Below are positions 1-10,900 of a stretch of 64,000 bases of DNA, piece after piece. The notes under the pieces are model-generated. The model did not search any database. It had not been told where the DNA came from and saw only the letters and a program-made list of their open reading frames with translations. The DNA comes from Malus domestica (lineage: Eukaryota > Streptophyta > Magnoliopsida > Rosales > Rosaceae): NCBI RefSeq assembly GCF_042453785.1, contig NC_091664.1:30986501-31050500 (forward strand), given 5' to 3'. Numbering within the stretch: the stretch's first letter is position 1; the number at the start of each line of letters is the position of its first letter. The position numbers were made by a program, and so were the translations under genes.

Positions 1-292
1 TGGGGAGATGTTAGATTTGTGAATGTTTAAAATACACTACAAAATCTCTTCAATTCCATCTAATTCCTCAACATTCTCAAATTCTTTATAATCAATTTCT
101 AATTGAATACACCTGAAATGTTATAAACTTCTTTAAAATCCTAATTGAATACACCTAGATTTATAAGGATTTTAATAAACTATCTTAAAATTTTAATTGA
201 ATACACCTTAAATTTCAGATAATTACTTAAAATCCTGATTGAATACAACCCCTAAAACTTTATCAGAAAGTAGAGAGAAACAAATAAAATCT
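1..292. repeat. AT-rich degenerate repeat left of PP2-B copy 1
   Basis: The first 260 bases hold about four imperfect iterations of a motif like tcctaattgaatacacct, spaced about 60 bases apart. A related phrase recurs near 34645-34675. This looks like the end of a dispersed AT-rich repeat or MITE. No coding potential is seen. It would lie in the intron or 3' side of the neighbouring minus-strand F-box gene. Confidence 0.4.
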
Positions 293-370
293 TCAAATAT
301 ATTCATGTTTCAAATTTTGGGAGCTATCCCTAATCCCACCACAAAAGCGAAAAAGAATGTATAAAATTAC

Positions 371-817
371 CATTTTGCCGTCGTCAACGAGGACAGGGTT
401 TTCGCAGAGAGTGAGGTAAAGCTTCTTCTCGGAGGAGGAGGAGTGAGATAGGATGGAGGGGATATCAGGGGGAAGGAACTTGTCCCAAACAGCGTCGGAA
501 TCGGCCGACGACATGAAACTCCTAGACACCGCCGAAAACCTGTACGCGTCTTGAGGCGTCGTTAAGGAGACGACGTTAGCTATGCATCCTTCGGGCAACT
601 CCTGCAGATCCATGTGAACGTGATGATCATCGTCATCGAGTTCCATCGACACCGGCGTCCCGCAGCCCCCGCAGGTGATTCCTTCTTCTCCTCCTCCTGA
701 TGCACCGGCGTCGACTGTCTTCTTTTGCATCTCTGGGTGATCTCCGCGGCGGAGTCTCTTCATGTTTTCCGTCTTTTGCATCTCTGGGTGATCTCCGCCG
801 CGGTGGAGTCTCTTCAT
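371..817 (-). CDS. F-box protein PP2-B-like, first exon only
   Basis: This is the first exon of a PP2-B-type F-box protein. Proteins of this family join an SCF E3 ligase through the F-box and carry a phloem-lectin (PP2) domain for glycan or target binding. The F-box reads LPEGCIANVVSLTTP, then a conserved stretch with AVSRSF, SDAVWDKFLP and later KKLYLTLCENPVLVDDGKM, all typical of PP2-B. The exon ends at position 371 at a good donor (ATG|GTAATT), where family members also have an intron, so the PP2 domain probably lies left of the window. The start at 817 precedes a tandemly duplicated leader (two MKRL..HPEMQK modules); an internal ATG could also serve. The second PP2-B copy at 5952-6614 shares most of this exon. 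Whether the gene is intact cannot be judged from here. Confidence 0.7.
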
Positions 818-820
818 GTT
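720..820 (-). repeat. Tandem duplication of about 51 bp in the PP2-B leader
   Basis: The stretch beginning tcttttgcatctctgggtga is present twice in direct tandem, about 51 and 54 bp per unit, and ends at the start codon. It repeats the first 18 or so codons of the F-box protein in frame. The second PP2-B copy near 6570-6614 has a single unit, so the duplication is private to this copy. Confidence 0.8.
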
Positions 821-1214
821 TTCCGTCTGTCTGTGTCGTTGACTCTCGTGTTGTACGTGTTCTGTTGTGTGTAAGAAACTTATAATATTTGTAGGGAAAC
901 AGGCCTTGGGCGTTAGCGCACGGTGTTTTACTTTTCTAATGTTGACAAACGCTACACCGTCTAGAAAACTATATTAGAAATTTGTACCGCGATTTGCTCC
1001 GGGATTAAAAATTATATGAAATATTTGATAGCTTCAATTTTCATAAACAATGTTTGTGTGAAAAACAGAGAATTACGAATGGCAATGCAATTTATACGTA
1101 ACCTTATCATGATCGGAACAAACTTAGATACCAAAAAATTAAAATTCTATTTTATCAAAGTGTAAAGAGATAATTGTTTATTCAAAAAAGTTGGACCAAT
1201 GATAACGGCATAAA

Positions 1215-1400
1215 TTACAAATGCAGTATTGAGAGTATACCAGTCCAACTAAGCTTGCTACAGGCTAAACAATGTTGAAAAACATCATTAGCTTTTTCAA
1301 GTGCTATATGCAATGAATGTAATTGGATAAGACTTGTTCCTAGTTTGAGGTGTTTCCAAAGAAAACTGTTGTCGTCTCTTGGAAAGTTGTGAATACAACT
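1215..1400 (-). pseudogene. Exon relic resembling a PUB45/PUB6-type U-box protein
   Basis: On the minus strand an open stretch after an acceptor-like CAG encodes residues such as LHSLHIALEKANDVFQHC followed by CSKL. From memory this matches the N-terminal UND segment of plant U-box E3 ligases of the PUB45/PUB6 type (consensus like LCSLHVALEKAK..LQHCSECSKL). It ends at a donor-like GGTATACT. No further exons of such a protein are recognisable nearby, so this is most likely an isolated relic. The call rests on about 30 residues. Confidence 0.4.
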
Positions 1401-1469
1401 GCAAAAGATAAAAAAGACAGTTAGCCAATGATTAAAAAAAAATATGCATAAAAAGTTCAAATTTGAGTT

Positions 1470-4400
1470 TTAGGAGAGAGGGTGGAGAGAGAGGTGAAGT
1501 CACCTTATAACCGGAGATCAAATGTACTTTTTCCAATTATTGAGATGGTAATTCAACTTGTGAAATTCTGAAAGCAAACATTTAAATCAAGCTTAATCAA
1601 AATTTAGTACGAAATGTTAATTAGAAATGTGTTAAAATAGAAGTAAAAAATATTGAAACTTGCCTAATGTGATGGGTACAATTTTACCACATGTTTTTGG
1701 AAAATATACCGATGTGACATACCATATGTTGATCTTGCCTTCTTGGAAGTAATATTAGTCGTTGATTACCAGGTAGCATAAATTTGTACAATATTTTATA
1801 AATTATGAGACAAATTATTATGTCAAAGTTGTGTGCTAAAAAATCATTTATACTTCTATATTGACGCAAGTTATGATTTTAATTTGTATATACCTTGATG
1901 GAGTCATTTTGTGTATGTGTTTCTTATATTAATCATCCATGCTATGTGAAAAGTTAATTCTAAGTTCTGCAGAAAGTCGCAAAGAAATGAAGTATAAAAT
2001 TGGAGCGAAGATTCAATTATGCAAATTTACACTTTTAAACACATAATATTCAAAATAAATAAAATTTGAATAAAAAGGCACTACCATTCCAACGCCCATT
2101 GTTTGGATGAAATGAAACTCTCAGAAATTCGTGGCAAATCCTCGATGAAATACTCCAAAAAGATGAAAAACATATAATTATAAACAGAAAAAAAGGTAAA
2201 AAAACTACCTCAACAAATCGATTGAGGTGGATGATCACATCATTTTCTCTTCCCTTTATCCTACTCTTTACCCACGTTCATGTCTGTACAATGCTCAAGC
2301 ACAACGCAAATTAATTCAAAGGAAATATGCACAACCCAAGAGAAATTAATTAATTCAAATAATTATTCACTTCCTCACAACCCAAATTAATTCAAACGAA
2401 ATCTGCACAACCCAAAGTAAGAGATCAAACGAAATATGCACAACCAAAATGAAGAGATCAAACTCTAATTCTATCAAAAAGCCATTATTCCTAATGCCAC
2501 CTTTCTTTTTGGCACCCTATCCATTCTGTCAGCAACCGATACAGAAACAAATAAGTCCATAAAAAAGAAATAAACCCAAGAAGTATATGCACACAACACA
2601 AATCAACCCAATTAGCAAACTTTATTTAAATAGACCGAAATGAGTAATAAGTTATTGAACCCTCACTTCACCATTCTAAGCTTTTCCATATCTCTCTACG
2701 TATATACAAGGGTAGACATTCAACCCTCACTTCTTTCTTTTTTGAGAGTTCTACATACTAATTGGAGGAAACCAAGGAATTCGAAGCTTTTCCATACCTC
2801 GGCTTATATTTTGGGGGAATTTAATGTGTTCTTGGAAATTGGTAAAAGTGAATGTGGAGGAATAGGGGAAGAGTCCACTGTCTCTCAAGCTATTCCCTTT
2901 GAATTGCTGTAAAAAAAACTCTCACATCCACCATTCCCCCTATTCCAATTCAAAAAATTTAAATTAAAAATTTTAAGAAGAAACTCAACAGAAAATCACT
3001 AAATAGTTCAATAAATTTGGAATCTTTGTTATTTTCCTGAATAAAAAAAGGTGGAAACTTTACCTGAGGAACTGAAAGTCAAGTTGTGATGAGAGCAAGG
3101 TACATGGTGCTGCAAATGCTATGGAGGGACAAAATGAGAACCGATAGGATGGAATAAATCAGTCGGAAAACTCAAGACGCGATCAACCTGTTCGTTGCCG
3201 ACCTGCATCCACACAAAAACCATACAAAAAAATCGCCAATTAGATTCGATAGCATACCACAATGTCATGAAGCAAAATTAACTATAATCATGAAATTAGC
3301 AACCTGAAATCTGCCGGACAACTCACCAGGAAACCCAACATTTTCTGGGTTTAAGTTTTCTTCCAATCCGAAACGGATTCATCTAAAACACAACCTCCAG
3401 GGCAAAGAATATAATCGACCTACAACAGTTTGCTTAACATTGAATAGGGATAGGAAGGTTGTAAACAATATATATGGGTTTTAAATACTATATACATATA
3501 TAATAGAGACACAACATGAACATTCACGATATTTCCTTGTAAAATCTAGTAAGCAGAAGGAACTCAGGATACTTCAACAATGGATAAGGATACTTCCTCA
3601 TTTTGTCGGATTACTTTGAAACTTGTTAGAATATATTCATTATCTCGTTATTTTCATGATGAAGATAGTATTTTCACTAAATCTAGTGTATTTTTATCCT
3701 ATATTGTCCAAAGTTTGAATTAATCCCCGAATAATACTTGACAGTAAATAACATGGGAACACTGAGAAATAAGAAATAAGAATTCGACAATCATACATGA
3801 TTAAATCACAAAATGAGTCAAATATTCTCAAAATCATTCTAAACGTGACATTGAAATCAAACTGACCAAAGTTTAAATAGAACTGAGCATATCATCTCTT
3901 CTTGTTCTTGATCACTGTTGTTCCCAATGCGGTCCATTCCGGCTTCCCAGAATTATCGTCCGAAAAGGGTTTCACCAGCAATTGGTGAACAGAACTTTTG
4001 TCCCTTCCACTAATTTACTACGCAGAGAAAAGATTGGAAGGGAAACAAAATCCAACAAATAAAAAAGGGGTCAGTGAAACAATACAAATATTCATAAAAA
4101 TTAAATTTTCTGCAAGGGGCATCCCAGAATTTAAATTCACACTAAACCCATTTTCTAGTTCTCTTAATTGAAGCGAACCCAGAAACAAAATAACGAAAAA
4201 AATGAAAAAAAAATTCTCGGGATCCAAACACCTCAAAAGCCCCGAACATAAAAATTAAAAAAAAGAGAATACCTTTGCGGGTTTGGAACTCTTCGCTCAT
4301 AAGTGTTAACAGTATGGTGCTGCGTCTTTTTCAGACGGTCACTTCGTCGTCGTTTCCATCAGTAACAATTGGAGGTGAAGCTGCTGGTTTTGGGTGAAGA

Positions 4401-4630
4401 AGAAGAGGAAGATAAGGGTTTGAAGAAGGCACTGACCTTCGATTGCATTGCATGAATGTGTCGGATTGGATTTGAATTGATTTGAGTTCATTGCCCTTCC
4501 ATCGTTCTTTGGTTCAGAGAAAACAGAATGAAGGAAAAAAGTGGAGAAACATTGTCGATAAGTGAGAACGAACATAGATAACCCAGAGAAGAAAAAACTA
4601 GGGAGAGAACTCGAGCTAGGTTCGTGTTCT
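1470..4630. other. Intergenic stretch with no firm gene
   Basis: AT-rich DNA without a convincing coding gene. One minus-strand open segment (about 3895-4018) ends in a short basic tail (KPEWTALGTTVIKNKKR). It follows an acceptor-like AG and could join an upstream segment at 4270-4340, but no ATG is in frame. Clean donor- and acceptor-like sites around 3060, 4018 and 4270 suggest a spliced minus-strand transcript, possibly non-coding or a decayed gene. I do not recognise the product. Confidence 0.3.
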
Positions 4631-4639
4631 CAGCGAGAG

Positions 4640-4810
4640 GGACAAGGATTGTCTGCCCTCCCACTTCCCGTTCCGTGCCTCCTGTTTTGTGTGGTCACGG
4701 TTAAACCACGTCAATATTTTATATTACTAATATAAAATGTTGACATGACTTAACCGTGACCACACAAAACAGGAGGGTACGGGAAGTTGAAGGGCAGACA
4801 ATCCTTATTC
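4640..4810. mobile_element. MULE-type foldback MITE, 171 bp
   Basis: The two halves are almost perfect inverted repeats around a short AT loop near 4726. The ends begin GGACAAGGATTGTCTG and, read from the other side, GAATAAGGATTGTCTG. A 9-bp direct repeat, cagcgagag, flanks it at 4631-4639 and 4811-4819. Long terminal inverted repeats with a 9-bp target duplication are the hallmark of Mutator-like elements. No coding capacity. The near-perfect stem and intact target duplication suggest fairly recent insertion. Confidence 0.85.
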
Positions 4811-4819
4811 CAGCGAGAG

Positions 4820-5470
4820 AGCTAGTGGACTTCTGCCATCCCCACGATTACCAACACGTGTACATTAAGAGTAGTGGCAGAGAGTCGGTGAAAGTGCTTC
4901 AGAGGCAGAAATGAAATAAAACAAATCAACCGAGGGCAAATCCGTCCGGACACTGGTGATGAACAGTGCTGAGGAACTCAGTTTTTATGATTTCCAAAAT
5001 AAGAGAGAAAATTAGCAACTGCTTAAATTTCTAGGGGAAAATTAACAGATAACTCTATTCAAAATAAGAGAAGAGGTTATTGGGTTTCCTTTTCCCCTTT
5101 CATTTCAATTTTTTTTTTTTACTTTAATAAGTCATCAGCACTATCTAGTATCTAGCGTATATTCTTTTAAGTTAGAAGTCTCAAATTCAACTTATCTTGT
5201 TAACAAATTTAATGAAATAACACTGACAGTGGCAGACCGACGTTAGTAAAAAGTCCAAATCGAGCACTTGAACTCGGTTTGATTTGTGACGCGATGCCAT
5301 ATGACCTCGGTTCAATTTGTTGTGCACCATGAACTTGGCCGAGAAGAGAATGCAGGCATTCTTAGGTCAAAAAACTATACGTGTGATAACACATCTCCTA
5401 ATCTCCCCATCCATCAAATAAGTTTATAACGTTTTACAACTAGTATTCAAAGGTGAAAGGAATCATTAAA
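4820..5470. other. Intergenic, nothing assigned
   Basis: No convincing gene, RNA or bounded transposon was seen here. The stretch is moderately AT-rich spacer. Confidence 0.5.
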
Positions 5471-5479
5471 TAATTATTC

Positions 5480-5752
5480 AAGAGGACTGTAACCACCGTT
5501 AATGATCAAGGTTCAGCCACTTATAATGCCAAGGTTAAAGAACCAAAAGGGTGAAGTTGTCGCGGTGTGACCAGAGAAATTGGTGTCCGGTAAGAGATAG
5601 AGAAGCAAGACTACACTTTGGCAATCAAGTACAAGAGCTCCGAGGAAGAAACCATCTCATTTGGTGCAATTGTTTGGGAAGAAGAGAGTGAAAATTTTAC
5701 TATGAGGAGCCCTATTGTGATCTCGAGTAGCCCTACTGTGATCGTTGTGTAA
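5480..5752 (+). pseudogene. Small unidentified coding relic
   Basis: Two neighbouring plus-strand segments have protein-like composition. The first contains VTTVNDQGSATYNAKVKEP. After a stop and a frame change comes a second with YTLAIKYKSSEEETISFG followed by AIVWEEESENF, closed by a stop near 5750. Together they look like the decayed end of a small secreted or jasmonate-induced-type protein. That family assignment is a weak guess and no start codon was found. Confidence 0.25.
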
Positions 5753-5951
5753 GAACACGTTAGCTAGCATTTCGGGTAGTTTGGTAAGACTCAATTCAAT
5801 CCATGTAGTTCAAAGATGAGCAATTGCAACCATTTTATCAACAAAATTATAATACAGTGAGCCTTTTTATTTCTCTTACTAGTAATTTTCATGATATGTA
5901 ATATCGACAATGCACCCATTACATGTAAGTCCTTAAAAAAGGCTTAACTTT

Positions 5952-6614
5952 CTACACTCTTTTGGGCCTGACTTCAATCCCCTGAACAATAAGGCCTCTC
6001 TTCATTCTATGAAGGTCAACATCCATACATGTCATCTCCATTAACCCCCCATCTTCTTCTCCTGAATAGAAAAACTCTCCAATCTCCACCTCCAGCCAGC
6101 CGTCGGGCCTTTTCTTTGGATATTGAGTTTCATCGATTTCCATGGGTCTCCCGGTAATGTTCTGTCTCCCCGGAAACACAATGCGCTTACTACTAGTCTC
6201 TTCTTCCCCAAAAAGTCCTACCTTGACCTTCAAGGGATCGTCACGACCAAATCCTCTAGCCCTTTCATTTAACATGAACACAAGATAAGCTTTGTAGACA
6301 GTGGAGGGGGAAAGAATCCGTGTATCAATTTTGCCACGAATGTCAAGCCACCAAACAACTATAAGCTCAGGCACCTCCTCAAACCTGCACGCGTCTCGAG
6401 GCGTCGTTAAGGAGACGACGTTAGCTATGCATCCTTCGGGGAACTCCTGCAGATCCATGTGAACGTGATGATGATCGTCATCGAGTACCATCGACACCGG
6501 CGTCCCGCAGCCCCCGCAGGTGATTCCTTCTCCTCCTCCTCCTCCTGATGCACCGGCGTCGACTGTTTTCTTTTGCATCTCTGGTTGATCTCCGTCGCGG
6601 CGGTGTCTCTTCAT
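5952..6614 (-). CDS. PP2-B-like F-box protein with an internal deletion
   Basis: This is a single-exon open frame of 220 residues. The N-terminus copies the neighbouring F-box gene (MKRHRRDGDQPEMQ, then LPEGCIANVVSLTTPRDACRF). It then jumps directly into the C-terminal PP2 lectin domain (EEVPELIVVWWLDIRGKI, later KVKVGLFGEEE, PDGWLEVEIGEFF and a closing IQGIEVRPK-like end). The second half of the F-box, the usual first intron and the start of the PP2 domain are missing, roughly 100 residues compared with family members. The junction lies at an RF dipeptide shared by both parental sequences. The frame stays open, so a protein could be made, but SKP1 binding through the half F-box is doubtful. 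A (TGTC)n tract sits just upstream of the ATG. Confidence 0.7.
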   Translation of the reverse strand: MKRHRRDGDQPEMQKKTVDAGASGGGGGEGITCGGCGTPVSMVLDDDHHHVHMDLQEFPEGCIANVVSLTTPRDACRFEEVPELIVVWWLDIRGKIDTRILSPSTVYKAYLVFMLNERARGFGRDDPLKVKVGLFGEEETSSKRIVFPGRQNITGRPMEIDETQYPKKRPDGWLEVEIGEFFYSGEEDGGLMEMTCMDVDLHRMKRGLIVQGIEVRPKRV

Positions 6615-6617
6615 GTT

Positions 6618-6618
6618 T

Positions 6619-6659
<41 letters not shown>

Positions 6660-6660
6660 G
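6618..6660. repeat. (TGTC)n microsatellite
   Basis: About ten tandem TGTC units lie immediately upstream of the start codon of the minus-strand PP2-B copy, in its presumed 5' leader. The other PP2-B copy has only two units at the equivalent place. Confidence 0.9.
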
Positions 6661-6789
6661 ACGTTGACTCTCGGGTCGTGCGTGTTCTGTTGTGCGTAAG
6701 AAACTTGTCATATTTGTAGGGAGAGAGGCCTTACGCGTTAAGTCACGGTTCAATTTTTCCTCGAGTTCCTTTTCTAATGTTGACAAACG

Positions 6790-7968
6790 CTACACCTTGT
6801 AGAAAACTATTTCCAAAATTTGCATCTGTCACTCTCGACACACTGTAAGCTTCCTAGAATTAAATTAGGATAGTTCAGAGCATATGAGATTTTACCGCAA
6901 CGGAATAAAAACAATCACATATGGACTATGATGTGTGATCAATTCACACTCTTTCTAACAACTAACTATCTAACACCATTTGTATTTCAAAAAAATTGGC
7001 CGCCAAATTGCTGCATTTTAGACCGGAACAGATTTTTTTGGAAATTTATAATTTAAATTTGTTTTTCTCAATAAAATAATAAGCTCACTTGCAAACAACT
7101 TTCACCACAACGTAAGATTTTTGAAATTAGTTTAGAAATGTTGATTCTTTTTTCGTACAAGCAATATTAAAAGAGAGGATGGAGCATCACTTTCAAGAGT
7201 GGATACTCTCCGTTGACTTTTGTTTTGGGGAGCATGATCCAACTTTTTATATTGGGCCTAAAAGTAATTTCATTAAAGCCCAAAGATAGCAAAGATTAGC
7301 AAGCCCAATAACAAGAAAAGCCCAACACGAAGAATAACAAGCTTTAGCTGGTAGATACTAATGGTGCAGGAAAAACCACCTTTTATCCTTTTAACCATTT
7401 AAGAACGGCATTCATGCAAATAACTCGAGTATTGATACAATCAGATGCGATTCCGGCAACGGAAGTTGAGAATTCAAAAGCCGATACTGCTCGTTGTCCC
7501 TTCACTAAGCAAAAAAAATCAATTGTCGTCATCCTTTAACTCAAAAACTATAATAAACATTGATTTGAGTCCTGGTAAATACAAATGGTAATTCAAGTGT
7601 GACCGCTACAGAACAGACATTCTGGTTTCGACAACCTTCTTCTCGCAATATTTGGATCTGATACACTGACTTTATACATCTCAGAAAAAATGCAAAACCT
7701 GAAAATTAAAGACTTCTGGTAAGCTAAAAGAAAAAATAGACGGTGCGTGTGTTTAGAGAGAGAGAGAGAGAGAGAGAGAACTGAAGTTTGGACGAAAAGT
7801 AATTTATGCAGCATGAACATGACACGATAAACAGAGAATATGGACCGAAAGTTACCTCAATGAAATTGTACAAGGGAAATGCATAGACCACCGAAATTGG
7901 TTCTGACATCCAAAAAAATTGATTAGCCATCTCCAAAGAAGCAACCGATTCACTACTTTACAACAACA
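6790..7968. other. Spacer and VPS54 3' region
   Basis: No gene is seen. The right part, from about 7400, is probably the 3' UTR and downstream region of the VPS54 gene. A donor-like GGTAACTTT near 7853 on the minus strand could mark a 3' UTR intron. A (GA)n tract lies at 7755-7779. Confidence 0.45.
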
Positions 7969-10900
7969 TTAACCAGCTTCCGCGCCAAATCTCTGCACCA
8001 AGAATTCATCTAGCTGACCCCAGTTTGGAATACTAGATACGCTCATTTTATCAGACGGCAAAGATCGAATGCATCCAAGAATGTGTGTGACATCCCGGCG
8101 CAGCCTGGTGGACAAAGTGAAAAGTTGTGTTTATTAAGGCGTCCTAACAATTGTATGCGCACAAGGGGGGGGAAACTGAAAAGGTAGTACCTGTCCTTGG
8201 CTTGTGGTGTGCTGATCTCTAACCGTGAAAATGCCTCTGATATTTGTGAATGGAAGACCAAAATCACTTGCCTGAAAATTACAAACCACAGTAATCATTA
8301 ACTGCCCCTTTCATCAACCAAATCACACTGATTAAAAATGTGGAGGGAAGAAGCAAGAACGTCAAGCTAACAAATGGAATTGGATGATCCTTTGAGTCTT
8401 GACCACATTCCCAAGCAAATTTCGAGTTATATGAACCCTACCTGAAAATCGCTTGAACATCGACCTCATGTAAAGTTCGAGTTAGAACACGTTGCAAGTA
8501 TCCAACTTCCTGAAAATCAGTTGGGCAAGGCCCCATCAGATCAATTAAGATAAAGAAACTAATACAATAACTAAGTGCTTATATAAAGCAAAAAGGTACC
8601 TTGGTAAGTGATCGAGCAAATGGGCTGGGCTGTGGGTCAGCCTCTTCAGGTCTATTCCAGCTCTCTACAATTTGAGGCAACCCGCGTAGATGAACCAATA
8701 ACCTTTCTCTCATGATCTGAACTAGTTTGCTGTGTATTTCATCTCTATGAACCTTATAATCCTGTTTAAATTGAATGAATAAACATCACAATGGTTTCTG
8801 GAATATGAGCACAATACTTGGCTAATGTAATTATGAGCTCAAAGAATCTGATTTTAGACTTTGAGATACTGATGCATTCTGAAAGGATAACAAACTTGAC
8901 AAACATGTAAAATTACACAATCATGGTCAGAGTCATGAAACACAAAGGCATGAACATGCAACATGTTCGATAATTCATGAAAAGGTACCAAAAAATAATT
9001 ATCTAGAAAGAGCATGGTACCACAATCCTGTAAAACACCATCAAAATGAAGGGAAAAAATATATAACTAAAATAAAAGTAGAATACAAATCCCTGAAAAT
9101 GTTAAATCTGTTGCCCAGTGTGAAAAGACAAACCTGAGCTACTCGATCAATTTCAGATAACAACAATGCTTTTCTTGTCTCTGGCACTTTTAGAAAAAGA
9201 ATTTGCCTGATTTCTTGCAGAAACGGAATGAATAAAGTCATTACTCCATTGCTCAAAGTATAACACTACAAATAAATACATATATACATTCACAGCAAAA
9301 CCAACAATTTTTTAAAATTTTGTAGTCACCTACCAGGAATAATAGCATATGTAAAACTGATGACTTGACTTGCCAAGGCCAAGTGTTTAGAAGTGATAGA
9401 CTTTAAACCGGATACCTGCATTAGCACATGTGATCTATCAAAAAGCCGCGAGAATGACCCCAAGGAGCATAGTCAGTAGATATAACAGGATATAGTAACC
9501 AAAAACATCTAAAGGGGTTTCAAACAATCACTTAAAGCATTTAGGAGCTCAAGAAAGAAAATTACATATAAAACCCGTGAAACAAGTTTTTGATACATGT
9601 ACATTGAAGAACAGTAGATATTTGATTAGCTCAGTTGCATAACCCTTTTGGAGTTTCTAAGTGAAAGTTACTACATAGTCTGCAACAATATCATCTATTA
9701 TTGAGAGAAATTGTACCTGCATGGCACCGGCACCAAGAACAAGCTGACACGTTCTTGTATTGAAAAATTTTAAAATTTCTACAATACGATGAACAACTTC
9801 AGAGGACAGTGCTGGAAAAAAGTTGTTCATATCAATGTACTCTGACAACATCTTCATCAATATCAAGCCACTGGAAGAAAAACCAAGAACAAGGAGAAAA
9901 CGTAACTAAAGGGTGGCTTATACTGAAAAATTCTTTTACTTGTTGAAAAAATTTAATAAAGTTCCTCAATGGGGAAAAGAAGAGTACAAATCAAAACTCC
10001 AAATTGCAAATCAGGATTGGTATAAAAAATAAAGAATAAATGGGGGAAACAGAAAGATAGAAAACTAAGGCAACTGACCAGTTTACCATGTGAAAACCAA
10101 CACCTTTGTAGAAAAGGGTTTGAGAGGTTGATTTTCCTCGCTCCTTCACGTGGCTGTGGTTATTTTGAGCAACAGAGTTTGCAACATCAGCCTTATTTTT
10201 CTCAGTTCCATCAGAATTTGGTGTCTCCTTTGCAGTAATACCTGCAGATGTTTCACTAGAATCCGCCCCTTTAGATTGCTGTTCAGCAACTGATGGTCCT
10301 GTATCTGCTGCATGTGAACTATTACTGGGTGTGGCCACCTCATTGTAGTTTGTTTCCGTATTATCTTGGACAGTATCCAGGTTCTCGGTTACCAATGATT
10401 CAGAACTAAATAGTGAAGTGACAATGACCTGAAATTCATCAGGAACATCCACTTCCACCCACGTTTCTTGGTCAAGAACAGCTTTAATTTTTGCCATCTA
10501 CAACAACCATAAAAACAATTAGCTAATAGCAACATACTAGGTAAAATAAAAAGAGAAGTATAAGTATACACGATCAGAAACTAACTCGAGATTCATGCTG
10601 AAAATCCATGAAGGCTTTGGCCTGTGACTGTAGTGTTCCCCTGATGCTAAATCCTGGCCTTCCCCCTATCTGTTTAGGTTGGCAGTGCCACAAAATGGCA
10701 CCAGAGACATAACATTGTTGATCTTAAAACTAAAGGTAAGAAGAAAGGACAAGAAAACAAAGGGGACAGACAAAAAGTATAAAATATGAATACCTTCTCC
10801 GTAGCTGTTATAAAGTTTTGTGTGATGTTATATATGCTCAAAAACTCCTGCAATCTCAACTTAGGATGAAGAAGAGCACGAACCCCGAGTAGCTTTGCCC

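Noticed and set aside
6478-6786. Minus-strand open frame rich in repeated RQTD
   Set aside because: Generated by the (TGTC)n tract and the wrong frame of the PP2-B leader.
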